64,000 nt of DNA from Bradyrhizobium sp. 186 (GCF_023101685.1 NZ_CP082164.1:4712001-4776000); one strand, 5' to 3'. Positions 9,641-19,142 are shown, numbered from the stretch's first letter. Translations and numbers: made by a program. Notes: generated by a model from the letters alone, not told the origin.

Positions 9641-10618
9641 ATGAGGCGGCGCAATTTCATCATGCTCGTTGCAAGCGCGGCGGCCTACCCGCTTGGCACG
9701 TCCGCGCAGGGTAATGTGCGGCGAATCGGTGTGATGGCGGGAGGCAAGCCCAGTGATCCGGAAAGCCAGGCCAGCTACCAGAAACTGAGGCAGCGTCTAG
9801 GTGAACTTGGTTGGGAACAGGGACGCAACATCCAGATCGAATATCGTTGGTGGGCCGGCGATCCGGCTCTTGCGGATGCTCAGGCGGCTGAGCTGGCGGG
9901 ATTGCGTCCGGACGTGCTCCTGGCAATCAGTACTCCGTCCGTGGAAGCCTTCAAGCGACACGCGCAGACGTTGCCGATTGTGTTCACGGTAGTTGCCGAT
10001 CCCGTGGGTGCCGGTTTCGTTCAAAGTTTGGGCAAGCCGGGTGGAAACATTACGGGCTTCACAACTTTCGAACCTGAAATGGCTGGCAAGTGGCTGCAAC
10101 TGCTCAAGCAGGCGGCACCAGAGATACGAAGGGTCGCCGCAGTTTTCAATCCGCGAACAGCTCCCATGATCTTGATGCCGTCCGTGGAAGCTGCCATTCC
10201 GGCAGTCCAGCTCCAGCTGGTTCCGGCACCGGCGCACAACGCGACCGAGCTCGAACAGGCGATTTCCCGCTTTGCAGAGCAGCCACACGGCGGCTTGCTG
10301 ATCTTTCCCGACGCGTTTCCACTCGTTCACCGGCAATTGATTCTAGAATTGGCGGCCACCCACCGTCTGCCGGCGATGTATCCGTTCCCTTTCTTCGTCA
10401 CGGAAGGCGGGCTGATGTCGTACGGAGTCTCGATTTCGCACCTTGTCGGCCGCTCGGCGGACTATGTTGACCGCGTCTTGAGAGGAGCGCGTCCGGCAGA
10501 TTTGCCAGTCCAGCAGCCGAATGAATTCCAATTCCTGCTCAATCTCAAGACAGCCAACGCGTTGGGACTGAGTGTACCTCCCACGCTGGTGGCACAAGCC
10601 GATCAAGTCGTTGAGTGA
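9641..10618 (+). CDS. ABC transporter substrate-binding protein (ABC_sub_bind family)
   Basis: This 325-residue exported protein begins MRRRNFIMLVASAAAYPLG, a signal sequence with an Arg-rich n-region, and continues NVRRIGVMAGGKPSDPESQ. Segments such as LRPDVLLAISTPSVEAFKR, PIVFTVVADPVGAGFVQSLGKPGGNITGF and LPAMYPFPFFVTEGGLMSYG are typical of PF04392, a family greatly expanded in Bradyrhizobium. Such genes are often orphans, as here: no permease or ATPase is adjacent. The ligand is unknown. Codon usage is somewhat less GC-biased than in neighbours. Confidence 0.85.
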   Translation: MRRRNFIMLVASAAAYPLGTSAQGNVRRIGVMAGGKPSDPESQASYQKLRQRLGELGWEQGRNIQIEYRWWAGDPALADAQAAELAGLRPDVLLAISTPSVEAFKRHAQTLPIVFTVVADPVGAGFVQSLGKPGGNITGFTTFEPEMAGKWLQLLKQAAPEIRRVAAVFNPRTAPMILMPSVEAAIPAVQLQLVPAPAHNATELEQAISRFAEQPHGGLLIFPDAFPLVHRQLILELAATHRLPAMYPFPFFVTEGGLMSYGVSISHLVGRSADYVDRVLRGARPADLPVQQPNEFQFLLNLKTANALGLSVPPTLVAQADQVVE

Positions 10619-10660
10619 AGCGGGTTTGCTGTCCCGACTGAGCCTGCTCCGCCTCGGAGC

Positions 10661-10682
10661 GGCTACTTTGCATGGGATTGTT
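10661..10682 (+). repeat. Copy 1 of a dispersed 22-base intergenic motif
   Basis: The motif reads GGCTACTTTGCATGGGATTG plus TT, 43 bases after the stop of the preceding gene. A second copy with 20 of 22 identities lies at 32250-32271, also between genes. It is probably part of a longer genus-specific repeat; its function is unknown. Confidence 0.45.
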
Positions 10683-10762
10683 GTCCCAATTCTGGCGGCA
10701 AGCCCGTCGTCGCATCGCGGCAAGCCTTGTCCCTTTCACAACCGTCGCCAACTGTCGTGCAA

Positions 10763-11362
10763 ATGCCATTACGGTCTCAGCACATGTGGCGCTGCATTCT
10801 TGTTCTCCTCTTGCTGGCAACAACCTCGATCTCCGCCGACGCGCGGCCGCGGCAGATCAATCCGATCCCGTTTTCGCACGAGCCGTGCAGCGTGCTCGAC
10901 AACCGCCCTTGTACGCCGTCCTATTGCAGCGTGCTCGAGCACGGCCCCTGCATTCCCGAGATCGACTATCCCTACGGCCAGAATCTCCAGCTCACCATCG
11001 AGAGCGTCCCCTCCGAGGTTGACCGCGCCAAGTATCAGAAGCCGGGTCACGATCTCGATACAATCGGCGACCTCTTCGCCGAACTGCGCGCCTGCTGGTC
11101 GCCGCCATCAGACAATGGGCGCGCGGGCATGCAGATGTCGGTGCGGTTCAGCTTCAACAGGGCGGGTGGCCTGATCGGCCCGCCGCGCCTGACCTATGCG
11201 ACCGCAGGCGTCCCGGCCGTTATCCGAACGACCTATCTCGACGCCATCAACACGTCGCTGAACGCCTGTCTGCCGCTGAAATTCACCGGCGGGCTCGGTG
11301 GAGCTTTGGCGGGGCGGCCGATCGCGATCCGGTATGTCGACAATCGGGAGCTCAAGAAGTAA
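10763..11362 (+). CDS. Secreted Cys-containing hypothetical protein
   Basis: This protein has about 199 residues. The start at ATG 10763 gives a clear signal peptide (MPLRSQHMWRCILVLLLLAT, cleavage after ADA); an ATG at 10784 would also work. The mature part has repeated Cys-rich phrases near its start (CSVLDNRPCTPSYCSVLEHGPC). It then has a globular region with MQMSVRFSFNRAGGLIGPPRLTYA and a C-terminal YLDAINTSLNACLPLKFT, reminiscent of a TonB-C-like or energy-transducer C-terminal fold. No catalytic motif is visible. I do not recognise a named family. It stands alone between an orphan binding protein and nnrU. Confidence 0.65.
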   Translation: MPLRSQHMWRCILVLLLLATTSISADARPRQINPIPFSHEPCSVLDNRPCTPSYCSVLEHGPCIPEIDYPYGQNLQLTIESVPSEVDRAKYQKPGHDLDTIGDLFAELRACWSPPSDNGRAGMQMSVRFSFNRAGGLIGPPRLTYATAGVPAVIRTTYLDAINTSLNACLPLKFTGGLGGALAGRPIAIRYVDNRELKK

Positions 11363-11466
11363 TCCGACATAGGCTCTGTCTCCTCACCATGAGGGGGCAT
11401 CAGTTGCGACCGCCGCCCAATCAATGATACGCCATGTGTGTGGGCGCTGGTTGAGGGGAGGACGTC

Positions 11467-12051
11467 GTGGGTCTGCTGGTCATGATCCTGGGGCTTGCGC
11501 TGTTTTTTGCGGCGCATGTGTTCACCACCAAACGCGAGGCGCGCGCGCAGGCGGTCGCGAGACTGGGCGAGGGGACCTACAAGCTCCTCTATTCGCTGGT
11601 ATCGCTCGCCGGCCTCGCGCTGATCATCTGGGGCTTTGCGCATTATCGGGCGACCGGCTGGATCGACGTCTGGTATCCGCCGAAAGCAATGAAGCACATC
11701 GCGCTCGCGCTGATGCTGCCCGCCGTGATCCTCGTGGTCGCGTCATATCTGCGCGGCCGCATCTATGCGACGCTGAAGCATCCGATGCTGGCGGGCATCA
11801 AGCTGTGGGCGGCGGCGCATCTCCTGGCCAACGGCGATCTCGGCTCCATCATCCTGTTCGGTTCGTTCCTCGGCTGGGCGGTGTATGATCGCATTTCGCT
11901 GAAGCACCGCACCGATAGCGGCGGTCCACCGATACCTGTTGGCGGCGTCAGCAACGATCTGATCGCGGTCGCGGTTGGCGTCGTCGCCTATCTGGCGCTC
12001 GCCTTCGCGTTCCATCCGGTCGTGATCGGTGTTCCCGTCATAGGGGTCTAG
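11467..12051 (+). CDS. nnrU: NnrU family membrane protein
   Basis: This 194-residue protein has about five hydrophobic segments. It begins MGLLVMILGLALFFAAHVFTTKR and contains YKLLYSLVSLAGLALIIWGF and LKHPMLAGIKLWAAAHLLANGDLGSIILFGSFLGWAVYDR, which are hallmarks of NnrU (PF07298). NnrU was named from denitrification loci and is related to NnuR/isoprenoid-type membrane proteins; its biochemical role is unsettled. No denitrification genes are adjacent here. The start is GTG at 11467 after a GAGGGGAGG ribosome-binding site. Confidence 0.88.
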   Translation: MGLLVMILGLALFFAAHVFTTKREARAQAVARLGEGTYKLLYSLVSLAGLALIIWGFAHYRATGWIDVWYPPKAMKHIALALMLPAVILVVASYLRGRIYATLKHPMLAGIKLWAAAHLLANGDLGSIILFGSFLGWAVYDRISLKHRTDSGGPPIPVGGVSNDLIAVAVGVVAYLALAFAFHPVVIGVPVIGV

Positions 12052-12129
12052 CCGCAGCCGATCAGCGCAAGACACGACTGCGTGCCCATGCGCGGAAGGT
12101 GACAAAAGCAACAAGTCGAGGGCCCTCCG

Positions 12130-13725
12130 ATGGACTGGTCGCATTCTCAGATCCCGCCGATGCGGCTCGAGGCGCGCTTTGGCGATCGGGTCGTGCCGGC
12201 ATTCTGTGGCCGGCCGGCGAGCATCTGGGCGATGATTGCGGACGCCTGCGCGCGGAATACCGATGGCGAAGCGCTGATCTGCGGCAATGTCCGGCTGAGC
12301 TGGCGGCAGGTCGTGGACCAGGCCGCGCGGATCGCGGCGGGCTTCCGCAAGCTCGGCCTGCAACGCGGCGACCGCGTCGCAATCCTGCTCGGCAACCGCG
12401 TTGAATTTCCGCTGATCCTGTTTGCCGCCGCGCATGAGGGCCTCGTCACGGTCCTGCTCAGTACACGCCAGCAGAAGCCGGAGATTGCCTATGTGCTGAC
12501 CGATTGCGGCGCCAAAATCCTGATCCACGAAGCGGCGCTCGCCGAGCGGCTGCCTGATGCGCGGGACATTCCCGACGTGATCCATCGCATCGCCATCGAC
12601 GTCGATCCGCAGCTCTCGCGTTTCGCAGTGCTCGCAGACAACGCGCCCGCCTCGGCGCCGGTCGATGTCAGCGAGGAGGATACCGCGATGATCCTCTACA
12701 CTTCGGGCACGACCGGCAAGCCGAAGGGCGCGATGCTTGCCCATTGCAACATCGTCCATTCCTCGATGGTGTTCGCGTCCTGCCTGCAATTGACGGCGGC
12801 GGACCGTTCGATCGCGGCGGTGCCGCTCGGCCATGTCACCGGCGTCGTCGCCAACATCACGACCATGATCTGCTGCGGCGGCGCGCTGATCATCATGCCG
12901 GAGTTCAAGGCAGCCGATTATCTCAAGCTCGCGGCCCGCGAGCGCGTCACCTACACGGTGATGGTGCCGGCGATGTACAATCTCTGCCTGCTCCAACCCG
13001 ATTTCGACGGCTATGATCTCTCGAGCTGGCGCATCGGCGGCTTCGGTGGCGCGCCGATGCCGGTCGCGACCATCGAGAAGCTCAAGGCGAAGATTCCGGG
13101 GCTGAAGCTGATGAACTGCTACGGCTCGACCGAGACAACGTCGCCGTCCACGATCATGCCGGGCGAACTGACGGCAAGCCATATCGACAGCGTCGGCCTG
13201 CCGTGCCCTGGCGCGCGTATCGTGGCGATGGGGACGGACGGGCGTGAGATGCCGCACGGCGAGATCGGCGAGCTCTGGATCCAGAGCGCTTCCGTCATCA
13301 AGGGCTACTGGAACAACCCGAAGGCCACAGCCGAGAGCTTCACCTCGGGCTTCTGGCATTCCGGCGATCTCGGCTCGGTCGATGCGGACGGCTTTGTCCG
13401 CGTGTTCGACCGGCAGAAGGACATGATCAATCGCGGCGGCTTGAAAATCTACTCAGCCGAGGTCGAATCCGTGCTGGCCGGCCATCCCGCCGTGGTCGAA
13501 AGCGCGATCATCGCCAAACCATGCCCGGTGCTGGGCGAGCGCGTCCACGCGGTGGTGGTCACGCGCGCGCCGGTTGCCGGCGAGGCCTTAAGGGCCTGGT
13601 GCGCCGAGCGGCTGTCCGACTACAAGGTCCCCGAAACCATAGCGATCACCGCCGAGCCGCTGCCGCGCAACGCCAACGGCAAGGTGCTGAAACGCCAGCT
13701 GCGGGAGATTCTGGTCGGAACCTGA
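12130..13725 (+). CDS. Class I acyl-CoA ligase (AMP-binding)
   Basis: This 531-residue adenylate-forming enzyme activates a carboxylic acid to its CoA thioester. The P-loop YTSGTTGKPKGAM lies at about residues 190-202, YGSTET near 333, the hinge/adenylate motif DRQKDMINRGGLKIYSAEVE near 427, and the catalytic Lys in NGKVLKRQ near the C terminus. The length and domain order fit medium/long-chain or aromatic acyl-CoA synthetases; the substrate cannot be set from sequence. It appears monocistronic. The start ATG at 12130 (MDWSHSQIPPMRLEARFG) leaves a normal N-terminal domain. Confidence 0.88.
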   Translation: MDWSHSQIPPMRLEARFGDRVVPAFCGRPASIWAMIADACARNTDGEALICGNVRLSWRQVVDQAARIAAGFRKLGLQRGDRVAILLGNRVEFPLILFAAAHEGLVTVLLSTRQQKPEIAYVLTDCGAKILIHEAALAERLPDARDIPDVIHRIAIDVDPQLSRFAVLADNAPASAPVDVSEEDTAMILYTSGTTGKPKGAMLAHCNIVHSSMVFASCLQLTAADRSIAAVPLGHVTGVVANITTMICCGGALIIMPEFKAADYLKLAARERVTYTVMVPAMYNLCLLQPDFDGYDLSSWRIGGFGGAPMPVATIEKLKAKIPGLKLMNCYGSTETTSPSTIMPGELTASHIDSVGLPCPGARIVAMGTDGREMPHGEIGELWIQSASVIKGYWNNPKATAESFTSGFWHSGDLGSVDADGFVRVFDRQKDMINRGGLKIYSAEVESVLAGHPAVVESAIIAKPCPVLGERVHAVVVTRAPVAGEALRAWCAERLSDYKVPETIAITAEPLPRNANGKVLKRQLREILVGT

Positions 13726-13893
13726 GCGGATAGGGCGTCCTCCAGGGTATCCCGGGCGGGTTAACGCCTTGATTGGGCTTGCTTTGCCTTGCCACCGCCA
13801 TATCGATAGGGTATCGCCGCCGCCACGTGGGGACGGGTTTTTGACGCGAACAATCTGGCGCGCGCTCCCGGCCGGGGCATGGGATTGGCTTAA

Positions 13894-14547
13894 GTGGCTG
13901 AATTATTTGACGAAGTCGACGAGGAAGTACGTCGCGAACAGCTCAAGAAGCTGTGGGATAAATATTCGATCTACTTCATCGCCCTGATGGTGCTGATCGT
14001 GGCCGCCGTGGGTGGCTGGCGCGGTTACCAGTATCTGGAAACCAAGAAGGCTGCCGAGGCCGGCGCCGCCTTCGAGAAGGCCGTCGAGCTGTCCGAGCAG
14101 GACAAGCACGCCGAGGCCGAGGCCGCCTTCACCGATCTCGCCGTCAAGGCGCCTTCGGGCTACCGAACGCTGGCGCGGCTGCGCGCTGCGGCTGAGGCGT
14201 CGGCTCGCGATCCCAAGGCCGCCGCGAAAATGTACGACGATATTGCCGCCGACCGCAGCGTCGCCGGTGAGTGGCAGGACCTCGCCAAGGTCCGCGCGGC
14301 CGGCTTGCTGCTCGACAGCGTTGGCTATGCCGACATGCAGCAGCGGCTGGAGGCCTCCGCCGCGCCCAAGTCGACTTTCCGTCACAGCGCCCGCGAGATG
14401 TTGGCGCTATCGGCCTGGCGCAACAACGACATGACCGCGGCCCGCAAATGGCTCGACGCGATCGCCGAGGATGGCGAAACGCCGCCGGGCCTGCGTTCGC
14501 GCGCTGACGCGCTCCAGGCCCTGCTGCCGCCCGTCGCCAAAAGCTGA
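13894..14547 (+). CDS. YfgM-like membrane-anchored TPR protein
   Basis: This 217-residue protein has a short cytoplasmic N terminus (MAELFDEVDEEVRREQLKKLWDK) and one membrane helix at about residues 28-46. A periplasmic part of TPR-like helices follows, rich in Ala, Glu and Lys. This matches the YfgM/TPR_21 family (PF09976), a periplasmic chaperone-network partner of the SecYEG/PpiD translocon in E. coli. The position upstream of der agrees with the E. coli order yfgM-bamB-der. The start is GTG at 13894 with a weak ribosome-binding site. Confidence 0.82.
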   Translation: MAELFDEVDEEVRREQLKKLWDKYSIYFIALMVLIVAAVGGWRGYQYLETKKAAEAGAAFEKAVELSEQDKHAEAEAAFTDLAVKAPSGYRTLARLRAAAEASARDPKAAAKMYDDIAADRSVAGEWQDLAKVRAAGLLLDSVGYADMQQRLEASAAPKSTFRHSAREMLALSAWRNNDMTAARKWLDAIAEDGETPPGLRSRADALQALLPPVAKS

Positions 14548-14577
14548 CGGCCCCGAGAGCTGAGACGAGATACCGAT

Positions 14578-15129
14578 ATGCGCCGCACGCCACGCTTGAT
14601 CGCAGCCGCCGTCCTGATCGCCTTCACGGGCGTCCTGGGCGGCTGCTCCAGCTTCGATCCGAGCGACATGCTCGACTTCCTCGACACCAAGAAGAAGCTT
14701 CCGGGCGACCGCAAGCCGGTCTTCCCCGAGGGGGTGCCGGGCCTCGAGCAGGGCGTCCCGCGGGACATGTACAAGGGCGCGCAGCAGCAGCCGGATCCGA
14801 ACACGGCTGCCGTTGCCGCTGCGCCGGTCGAGCCACCGCCCGAGTCGGCCAAATCGGCAAAGGGTGCCAAGGCGAAGAAGACCAGGCAGCCTGCCACCGC
14901 CGCGACCGCGCCCGCTGAGGCGCCGGCCGGCGAAGTCGACGGCGAGGTCCAGCCCGAGGCAGCGCCGCCCACGGCCGCTCCGCCGCCCAAGCAGAAGATC
15001 GTGCGCAAGCGCACCACCGCGCCACCGTCGGATCAGCCCGCCCAGCAGGCGCAACCGACCCAAACCACGCAGCAGCAATCGCAGGGAGCCTTCCCGGCGC
15101 CGATGCCGAGCGGCAGTTTCTCCCGCTGA
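14578..15129 (+). CDS. Ala/Pro-rich lipoprotein in the bamB position
   Basis: This 183-residue protein has a lipoprotein signal peptide (MRRTPRLIAAAVLIAFTGVL) and the lipobox LGGC, giving a lipid-modified Cys at about residue 23. The motif SSFDPSDMLDFLDTKKKLPGDRKPVFPEGVPGLEQGVP follows, then about 110 residues of Ala/Pro/Lys/Gln low complexity. In many proteobacteria the gene between yfgM and der is bamB, an outer-membrane assembly lipoprotein with an eight-bladed propeller. No propeller repeats exist here, so it is not BamB by sequence. It might be a periplasm-spanning linker or scaffold lipoprotein. The function is unknown. Confidence 0.72.
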   Translation: MRRTPRLIAAAVLIAFTGVLGGCSSFDPSDMLDFLDTKKKLPGDRKPVFPEGVPGLEQGVPRDMYKGAQQQPDPNTAAVAAAPVEPPPESAKSAKGAKAKKTRQPATAATAPAEAPAGEVDGEVQPEAAPPTAAPPPKQKIVRKRTTAPPSDQPAQQAQPTQTTQQQSQGAFPAPMPSGSFSR

Positions 15130-15178
15130 TTGTTTCATTGCATTGACAGGCGCGGCCCCCGCAGCGCACGAATGACCC

Positions 15179-16561
15179 ATGTCCTTTACGATTGCCATTA
15201 TCGGCCGGCCCAATGTCGGCAAGTCAACGTTGTTCAACCGCCTGGTCGGACAGAAGCTCGCGCTCGTCGACGATCTCCCCGGCGTCACCCGCGACCGTCG
15301 CGAGGGTGAGGCCAGGCTCGGCGACCTCGAATTCATCATCATCGACACCGCCGGCCTCGACGAGGGCGCCAAGGGTTCGCTCACGGCGCGCATGCAGGAG
15401 CAGACGGAGACCGCGATCGCGCAGGCCGACGCCCTGTTCTTCGTGATCGATGCCCGCGCTGGCCTTACGCCGAACGACCGCGCCTTCGCCGATTTCGCCC
15501 GCCGCGCCAACAAGCCGGTGCTGCTGGTCGCCAACAAGAGCGAGGGCAAGCATGGTGATGCCGGCGCGATGGAGGCCTTTGCGCTCGGCCTCGGCGATCC
15601 CATCCAGGTCTCGGCCGAGCACGGCGAGGGCATGGGCGAGCTTTACGACGCCCTGGCCCGGCTGATGCCTGAACCTGTCGACGAAGATGAAGCCGAGGAC
15701 GACGAGCCGCTCTCGGAGGAAGAGGCAGCGACGCGCCCGATCCGGGTCGCGATCGTCGGCCGGCCCAATGCCGGCAAGTCGACGCTGATCAACCACCTGC
15801 TCGGCGAGGAGCGCCTGCTGACGAGCCCGGAGGCCGGCACCACGCGCGATTCCATCGCGGTCGAGATCAACTGGAAGGGCCGCGAGTTTCGCGTGTTCGA
15901 CACCGCCGGCCTGCGCCGGCGCTCGCGCATCGAGGAGAAGCTGGAGAAGCTCTCGGTTGCGGACGCATTGCGCGCGGTGCGATTTGCCGAAGTCGTCGTG
16001 ATGACGATGGATGCGCAAAACCGCTTCGAGGAGCAGGACCTGCGCATCGCCGACCTGATCGAGCGCGAGGGCCGCGCGATCGTGCTCGCCGCCAACAAAT
16101 GGGACCTGATGGAGAGCAAAGGTGGCGGTGCCATCTCGGGCTTGCGCCGCGACGCCGACCACTTGCTGCCGCAGGTCAAGGGCGTGCCGATCGTCGCCGT
16201 CTCCGGCTTGATGGGCGAGGGCATTGATCGCCTGATGCAGGCGATCCAGGACGCCTACGCGCTGTGGAACAGGCGCGTGTCGACCTCGGCATTGAACCGC
16301 TGGTTCGAGGAGGCAGTCCAGGCCAATCCGCCGCCCGCCGTGTCAGGCCGACGGCTCAAGCTGAACTACATCACGCAGACCAAGGCGCGCCCGCCGAGCT
16401 TTGTGCTGTTCTGCTCGCGCGCGGACGCCGTGCCGCAGTCCTACCTTCGCTATCTCACCAATTCGCTGCGTGAGGCCTTCGATCTGCCGGGCACACCTGT
16501 ACGCATCACCTTGCGCGAGAAAGCCAATCCCTTCGCGCACAAGCGCAAGCGATTGTCGTGA
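15179..16561 (+). CDS. der: Ribosome biogenesis GTPase Der
   Basis: This 460-residue protein has tandem G domains and a C-terminal KH-like domain, acting in 50S subunit assembly. The first P-loop GRPNVGKST is at residues 9-17 and the second GRPNAGKST at about 194-202. Switch motifs DTAGLDEG and [20 protein letters not shown] and the G4 motifs NKSE and NKWD are present. An acidic linker ([18 protein letters not shown]) joins the G domains. The Der tail [12 protein letters not shown] is intact. The next gene starts inside the stop codon (GTGA overlap). Confidence 0.96.
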   Translation: MSFTIAIIGRPNVGKSTLFNRLVGQKLALVDDLPGVTRDRREGEARLGDLEFIIIDTAGLDEGAKGSLTARMQEQTETAIAQADALFFVIDARAGLTPNDRAFADFARRANKPVLLVANKSEGKHGDAGAMEAFALGLGDPIQVSAEHGEGMGELYDALARLMPEPVDEDEAEDDEPLSEEEAATRPIRVAIVGRPNAGKSTLINHLLGEERLLTSPEAGTTRDSIAVEINWKGREFRVFDTAGLRRRSRIEEKLEKLSVADALRAVRFAEVVVMTMDAQNRFEEQDLRIADLIEREGRAIVLAANKWDLMESKGGGAISGLRRDADHLLPQVKGVPIVAVSGLMGEGIDRLMQAIQDAYALWNRRVSTSALNRWFEEAVQANPPPAVSGRRLKLNYITQTKARPPSFVLFCSRADAVPQSYLRYLTNSLREAFDLPGTPVRITLREKANPFAHKRKRLS

Positions 16562-17814
16562 GCGAAGAGGCCGGTGAGGCGACAGCGCCAGGCGCTGCGC
16601 CGGTCCGGCGCGGCGCGGTCGCCTTCATCTTCGTCACCATCCTGCTCGACATGCTCGCGCTCGGCGTGATCATGCCGATTCTGCCGAAACTGATCGAGAG
16701 CTTTGTCGACAACGACACGGCGCATGCGGCACGCATTTTTGGACTGTTCGGCACCGCCTGGGCGCTGATGCAGTTCGTGTTCTCGCCGCTCCTGGGTGCG
16801 CTGTCGGATCGCTTCGGGCGGCGTCCGGTGGTGCTGATGTCGAACTTCGGGCTCGCGGCCGACTACGTGCTGATGGCGCTCGCGCCGTCGCTCGTCTGGC
16901 TGTTCGTCGGCCGCGTGATCTCGGGCATCACCTCGGCCAGCATCTCGACCGCCTTCGCCTATATCGCCGACATCACGCCGCCGGAACGGCGTGCGGCGGT
17001 CTTCGGCAGGATCGGGGCGGCCTTCGGCGCCGGTTTTATCCTGGGCCCGGCGCTGGGCGGTTTGCTCGGCGACATCGATCCGCGACTGCCGTTCTGGGCA
17101 TCGGCGGTCCTGAGCTTCGCCAATGCGCTCTATGGCCTCTTGATCCTGCCGGAATCGCTGGCGCCGGAGAAGCGCGCGCCGTTCCGCTGGCGGAGCGCCA
17201 ATCCGATCGGTGCGCTGCGCCTGCTGCGTTCCAACACGGTGCTGGCTGCGTTGTCGGTCGTCAACTTCGTCGCGCAGGTCGCGCATGTGGTGCTGCCATC
17301 GACCTTCGTGCTCTATGCGACCTACCGCTATGGCTGGGATTCCAAGACGGTCGGGCTGACGCTCGCAATGGTCGGCATCTGCGCCATGGTGGTGCAGGGG
17401 CTTGCCATTGGTCCGATCGTGCGCGTGCTTGGCGAGCGGAATGCGCTGCTGCTCGGCCTGTGCTGTGGCGCGATCGGCTTCATGATCTTCGGCAGTGCGC
17501 CGACCGGACCGCTGTTCTGGCTCGGCATTCCCGTGATGTCGCTGTGGGGCATCTCGGGAGCCGCGATGCAATCGCTGATGACGCGGCTGGTCGCGCCCGA
17601 CCAGCAGGGCCAATTGCAGGGCGCGACCGCGAGCGTGCAGAGCGTGTCGCAGCTCGTCGGCCCTTTCCTGTTCACGCTGACGTTCTCTTACTTCATCGGC
17701 GGTGGCGCGCCGCTGCATCTGCCCGGCGCGCCGTTTTTGCTTGCGGGAGTGTTGATGGTGGCGTGCGTGGCAATCGCGATGAGGACGCTGACTGCGACGA
17801 AGACGGTTTCGTAG
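16558..17814 (+). CDS. MFS exporter, tetracycline-resistance-like (DHA1) family
   Basis: This 418-residue transporter has 12 predicted membrane helices. It begins with a short Ala-rich tail, then [25 protein letters not shown]. The MFS motif A loop is [12 protein letters not shown], and [13 protein letters not shown] is the motif C/antiporter segment, both placing it with TetA-like drug:proton antiporters. The GTG start at 16558 overlaps the der stop by four bases, so it is translationally coupled to der. The substrate is unknown. The TAG stop codon lies inside an intergenic palindromic repeat starting at 17811. Confidence 0.88.
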   Translation: MSEEAGEATAPGAAPVRRGAVAFIFVTILLDMLALGVIMPILPKLIESFVDNDTAHAARIFGLFGTAWALMQFVFSPLLGALSDRFGRRPVVLMSNFGLAADYVLMALAPSLVWLFVGRVISGITSASISTAFAYIADITPPERRAAVFGRIGAAFGAGFILGPALGGLLGDIDPRLPFWASAVLSFANALYGLLILPESLAPEKRAPFRWRSANPIGALRLLRSNTVLAALSVVNFVAQVAHVVLPSTFVLYATYRYGWDSKTVGLTLAMVGICAMVVQGLAIGPIVRVLGERNALLLGLCCGAIGFMIFGSAPTGPLFWLGIPVMSLWGISGAAMQSLMTRLVAPDQQGQLQGATASVQSVSQLVGPFLFTLTFSYFIGGGAPLHLPGAPFLLAGVLMVACVAIAMRTLTATKTVS

Positions 17815-17906
17815 GGTGGGCAAAGCGAGAAGCGTGCCCACCGCTTTTTCTTCCCGACGGCGGAGAGATGGTGGGCACGGCGCTTTCGCGCCTTTGCCCA
17901 CCCTAC
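17811..17906. repeat. Nested palindromic intergenic repeat
   Basis: A 15-base arm GTAGGGTGGGCAAAG (17811-17825) is repeated in inverse at 17892-17906. Inside lies a second inverted pair, CGTGCCCACC near 17833 and GGTGGGCACG near 17870. The RNA on either strand would form a long, nearly continuous hairpin. It lies between two convergent genes, supplies the stop codon of the MFS gene, and could serve as a bidirectional terminator. Confidence 0.75.
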
Positions 17907-17918
17907 GTCAGCATCGAC

Positions 17919-19142
17919 TTATTTCTTCACCAGCGGGCAGTCGCTGGCCTCGAGCGGCTTGGCGGCGTCTTCGGGCGCGATGGTGGCCACCAGCTTGTAG
18001 TAGTCCCACGGCCCCTTCGACTCTTCCGGCTTCTTCACCTCGAACAGGTAGGCGGGGATGAGGCGGCGGCCATCGGCGCGCAGCGGGCCTTTGCCGAACA
18101 GCGGATCGTCGGTCGGGATCTCCTTCATCTTGGCCACGACCTTGGCGCCGTCATGCGGATTGCCGCCGAGCGCGTCCATCGCCTTCAGGTAATGCAGGAC
18201 GCCGGCATAAAGGCCCGCAACCGTCATCGACGGCATCGAGCCCTTGGGCGAGACCTTCTGGAAGCGCTTCGACCATTCGCGGGTCTGGTCGTTGAGGTCC
18301 CAGTAGAAGGACTCGGTGAAGGTCAGGCCCTGCGCGGTCTTCAAGCCCAGCGAGTGCACGTCGTTGATGAACAGCAGCAGCGCCGCAAGCTTCTGGCCGC
18401 CCTGAACGATGCCGAATTCGGAGGCCTGCTTGATCGCGTTGGTCGTGTCGCCGCCGGCGTTGGCGAGGCCGACGATCTTGGCTTTCGATGACTGAGCCTG
18501 AAGCAGGAAGGAGGAGAAGTCAGCCGTGTTGAGCGGGTGCTTGACGCCGCCGAGCACCTTGCCGCCATTGGCGGTAACGACGGCGCTGGTGTCGCGCTCC
18601 AGCGCATGGCCGAACGCATAGTCGGCGGTCAGGAAGAACCAGCTGTCGCCGCCGGCCTTGGTCAGCGCCTTGCCGGTGCCATTGGCCAACATGTAGGTGT
18701 CATAGGTGTAGGAGACCGTGTTCGGCGTGCAGGCCTTGCCGGTGAGATCGGCGGTCGCCGCGCCCGAATTGAGCAGCACCGAGTTCTTTTCCTTGACAAG
18801 GTTATTGACCGCGAGCGCCACGCCCGAACTCGGGGTGTCCGAGATGACGTCGACCTTGTCGTTGTCGATCCATTGCCGGGCGATGTTGACGCCGATGTCG
18901 GGCTTGTTCTGGTGATCACCCGAGATGACCTCGATGGTCCAACCCTTGGCCTTCAGGCCGGAATCTTCGACCGCCATTTTCACCGCGGCCACCGAATTTG
19001 GTCCGCCGATGTCGGCATAGAGGCTCGACATGTCGTTCAACACGCCGATCTTGACGGTCTTGTCCTGGGCGTAGGCGGATGTTGCAAAACCGAAGGTGGC
19101 ACAGGCCAGAAATGCCGCAGTGCGGCGCGCGAGCGTCGTCAT
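17919..19142 (-). CDS. LivK-type ABC transporter substrate-binding protein, orphan paralogue
   Basis: This is a 407-residue exported receptor. The signal peptide ends near AYAQ and is followed by DKTVKIGVLNDMSSLYADIGG. It aligns along its whole length with the LivK protein at 2539-3759, sharing long blocks such as VAVKMAVEDSGLKAKGW-like and NPHDGAKAVAKMKE-like segments and the PEESKGPWDYYKL ending. No permease or ATPase is adjacent, so it may feed the livGHMF importer encoded upstream. The ligand is not known. The gene is convergent with the MFS exporter. Confidence 0.87.
   Translation of the reverse strand: MTTLARRTAAFLACATFGFATSAYAQDKTVKIGVLNDMSSLYADIGGPNSVAAVKMAVEDSGLKAKGWTIEVISGDHQNKPDIGVNIARQWIDNDKVDVISDTPSSGVALAVNNLVKEKNSVLLNSGAATADLTGKACTPNTVSYTYDTYMLANGTGKALTKAGGDSWFFLTADYAFGHALERDTSAVVTANGGKVLGGVKHPLNTADFSSFLLQAQSSKAKIVGLANAGGDTTNAIKQASEFGIVQGGQKLAALLLFINDVHSLGLKTAQGLTFTESFYWDLNDQTREWSKRFQKVSPKGSMPSMTVAGLYAGVLHYLKAMDALGGNPHDGAKVVAKMKEIPTDDPLFGKGPLRADGRRLIPAYLFEVKKPEESKGPWDYYKLVATIAPEDAAKPLEASDCPLVKK

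Noticed and set aside
11363..11466. A FixK/FNR box upstream of nnrU
   Set aside because: Only partial TCAA-like matches occur; no TTGA-N6-TCAA sequence is present.
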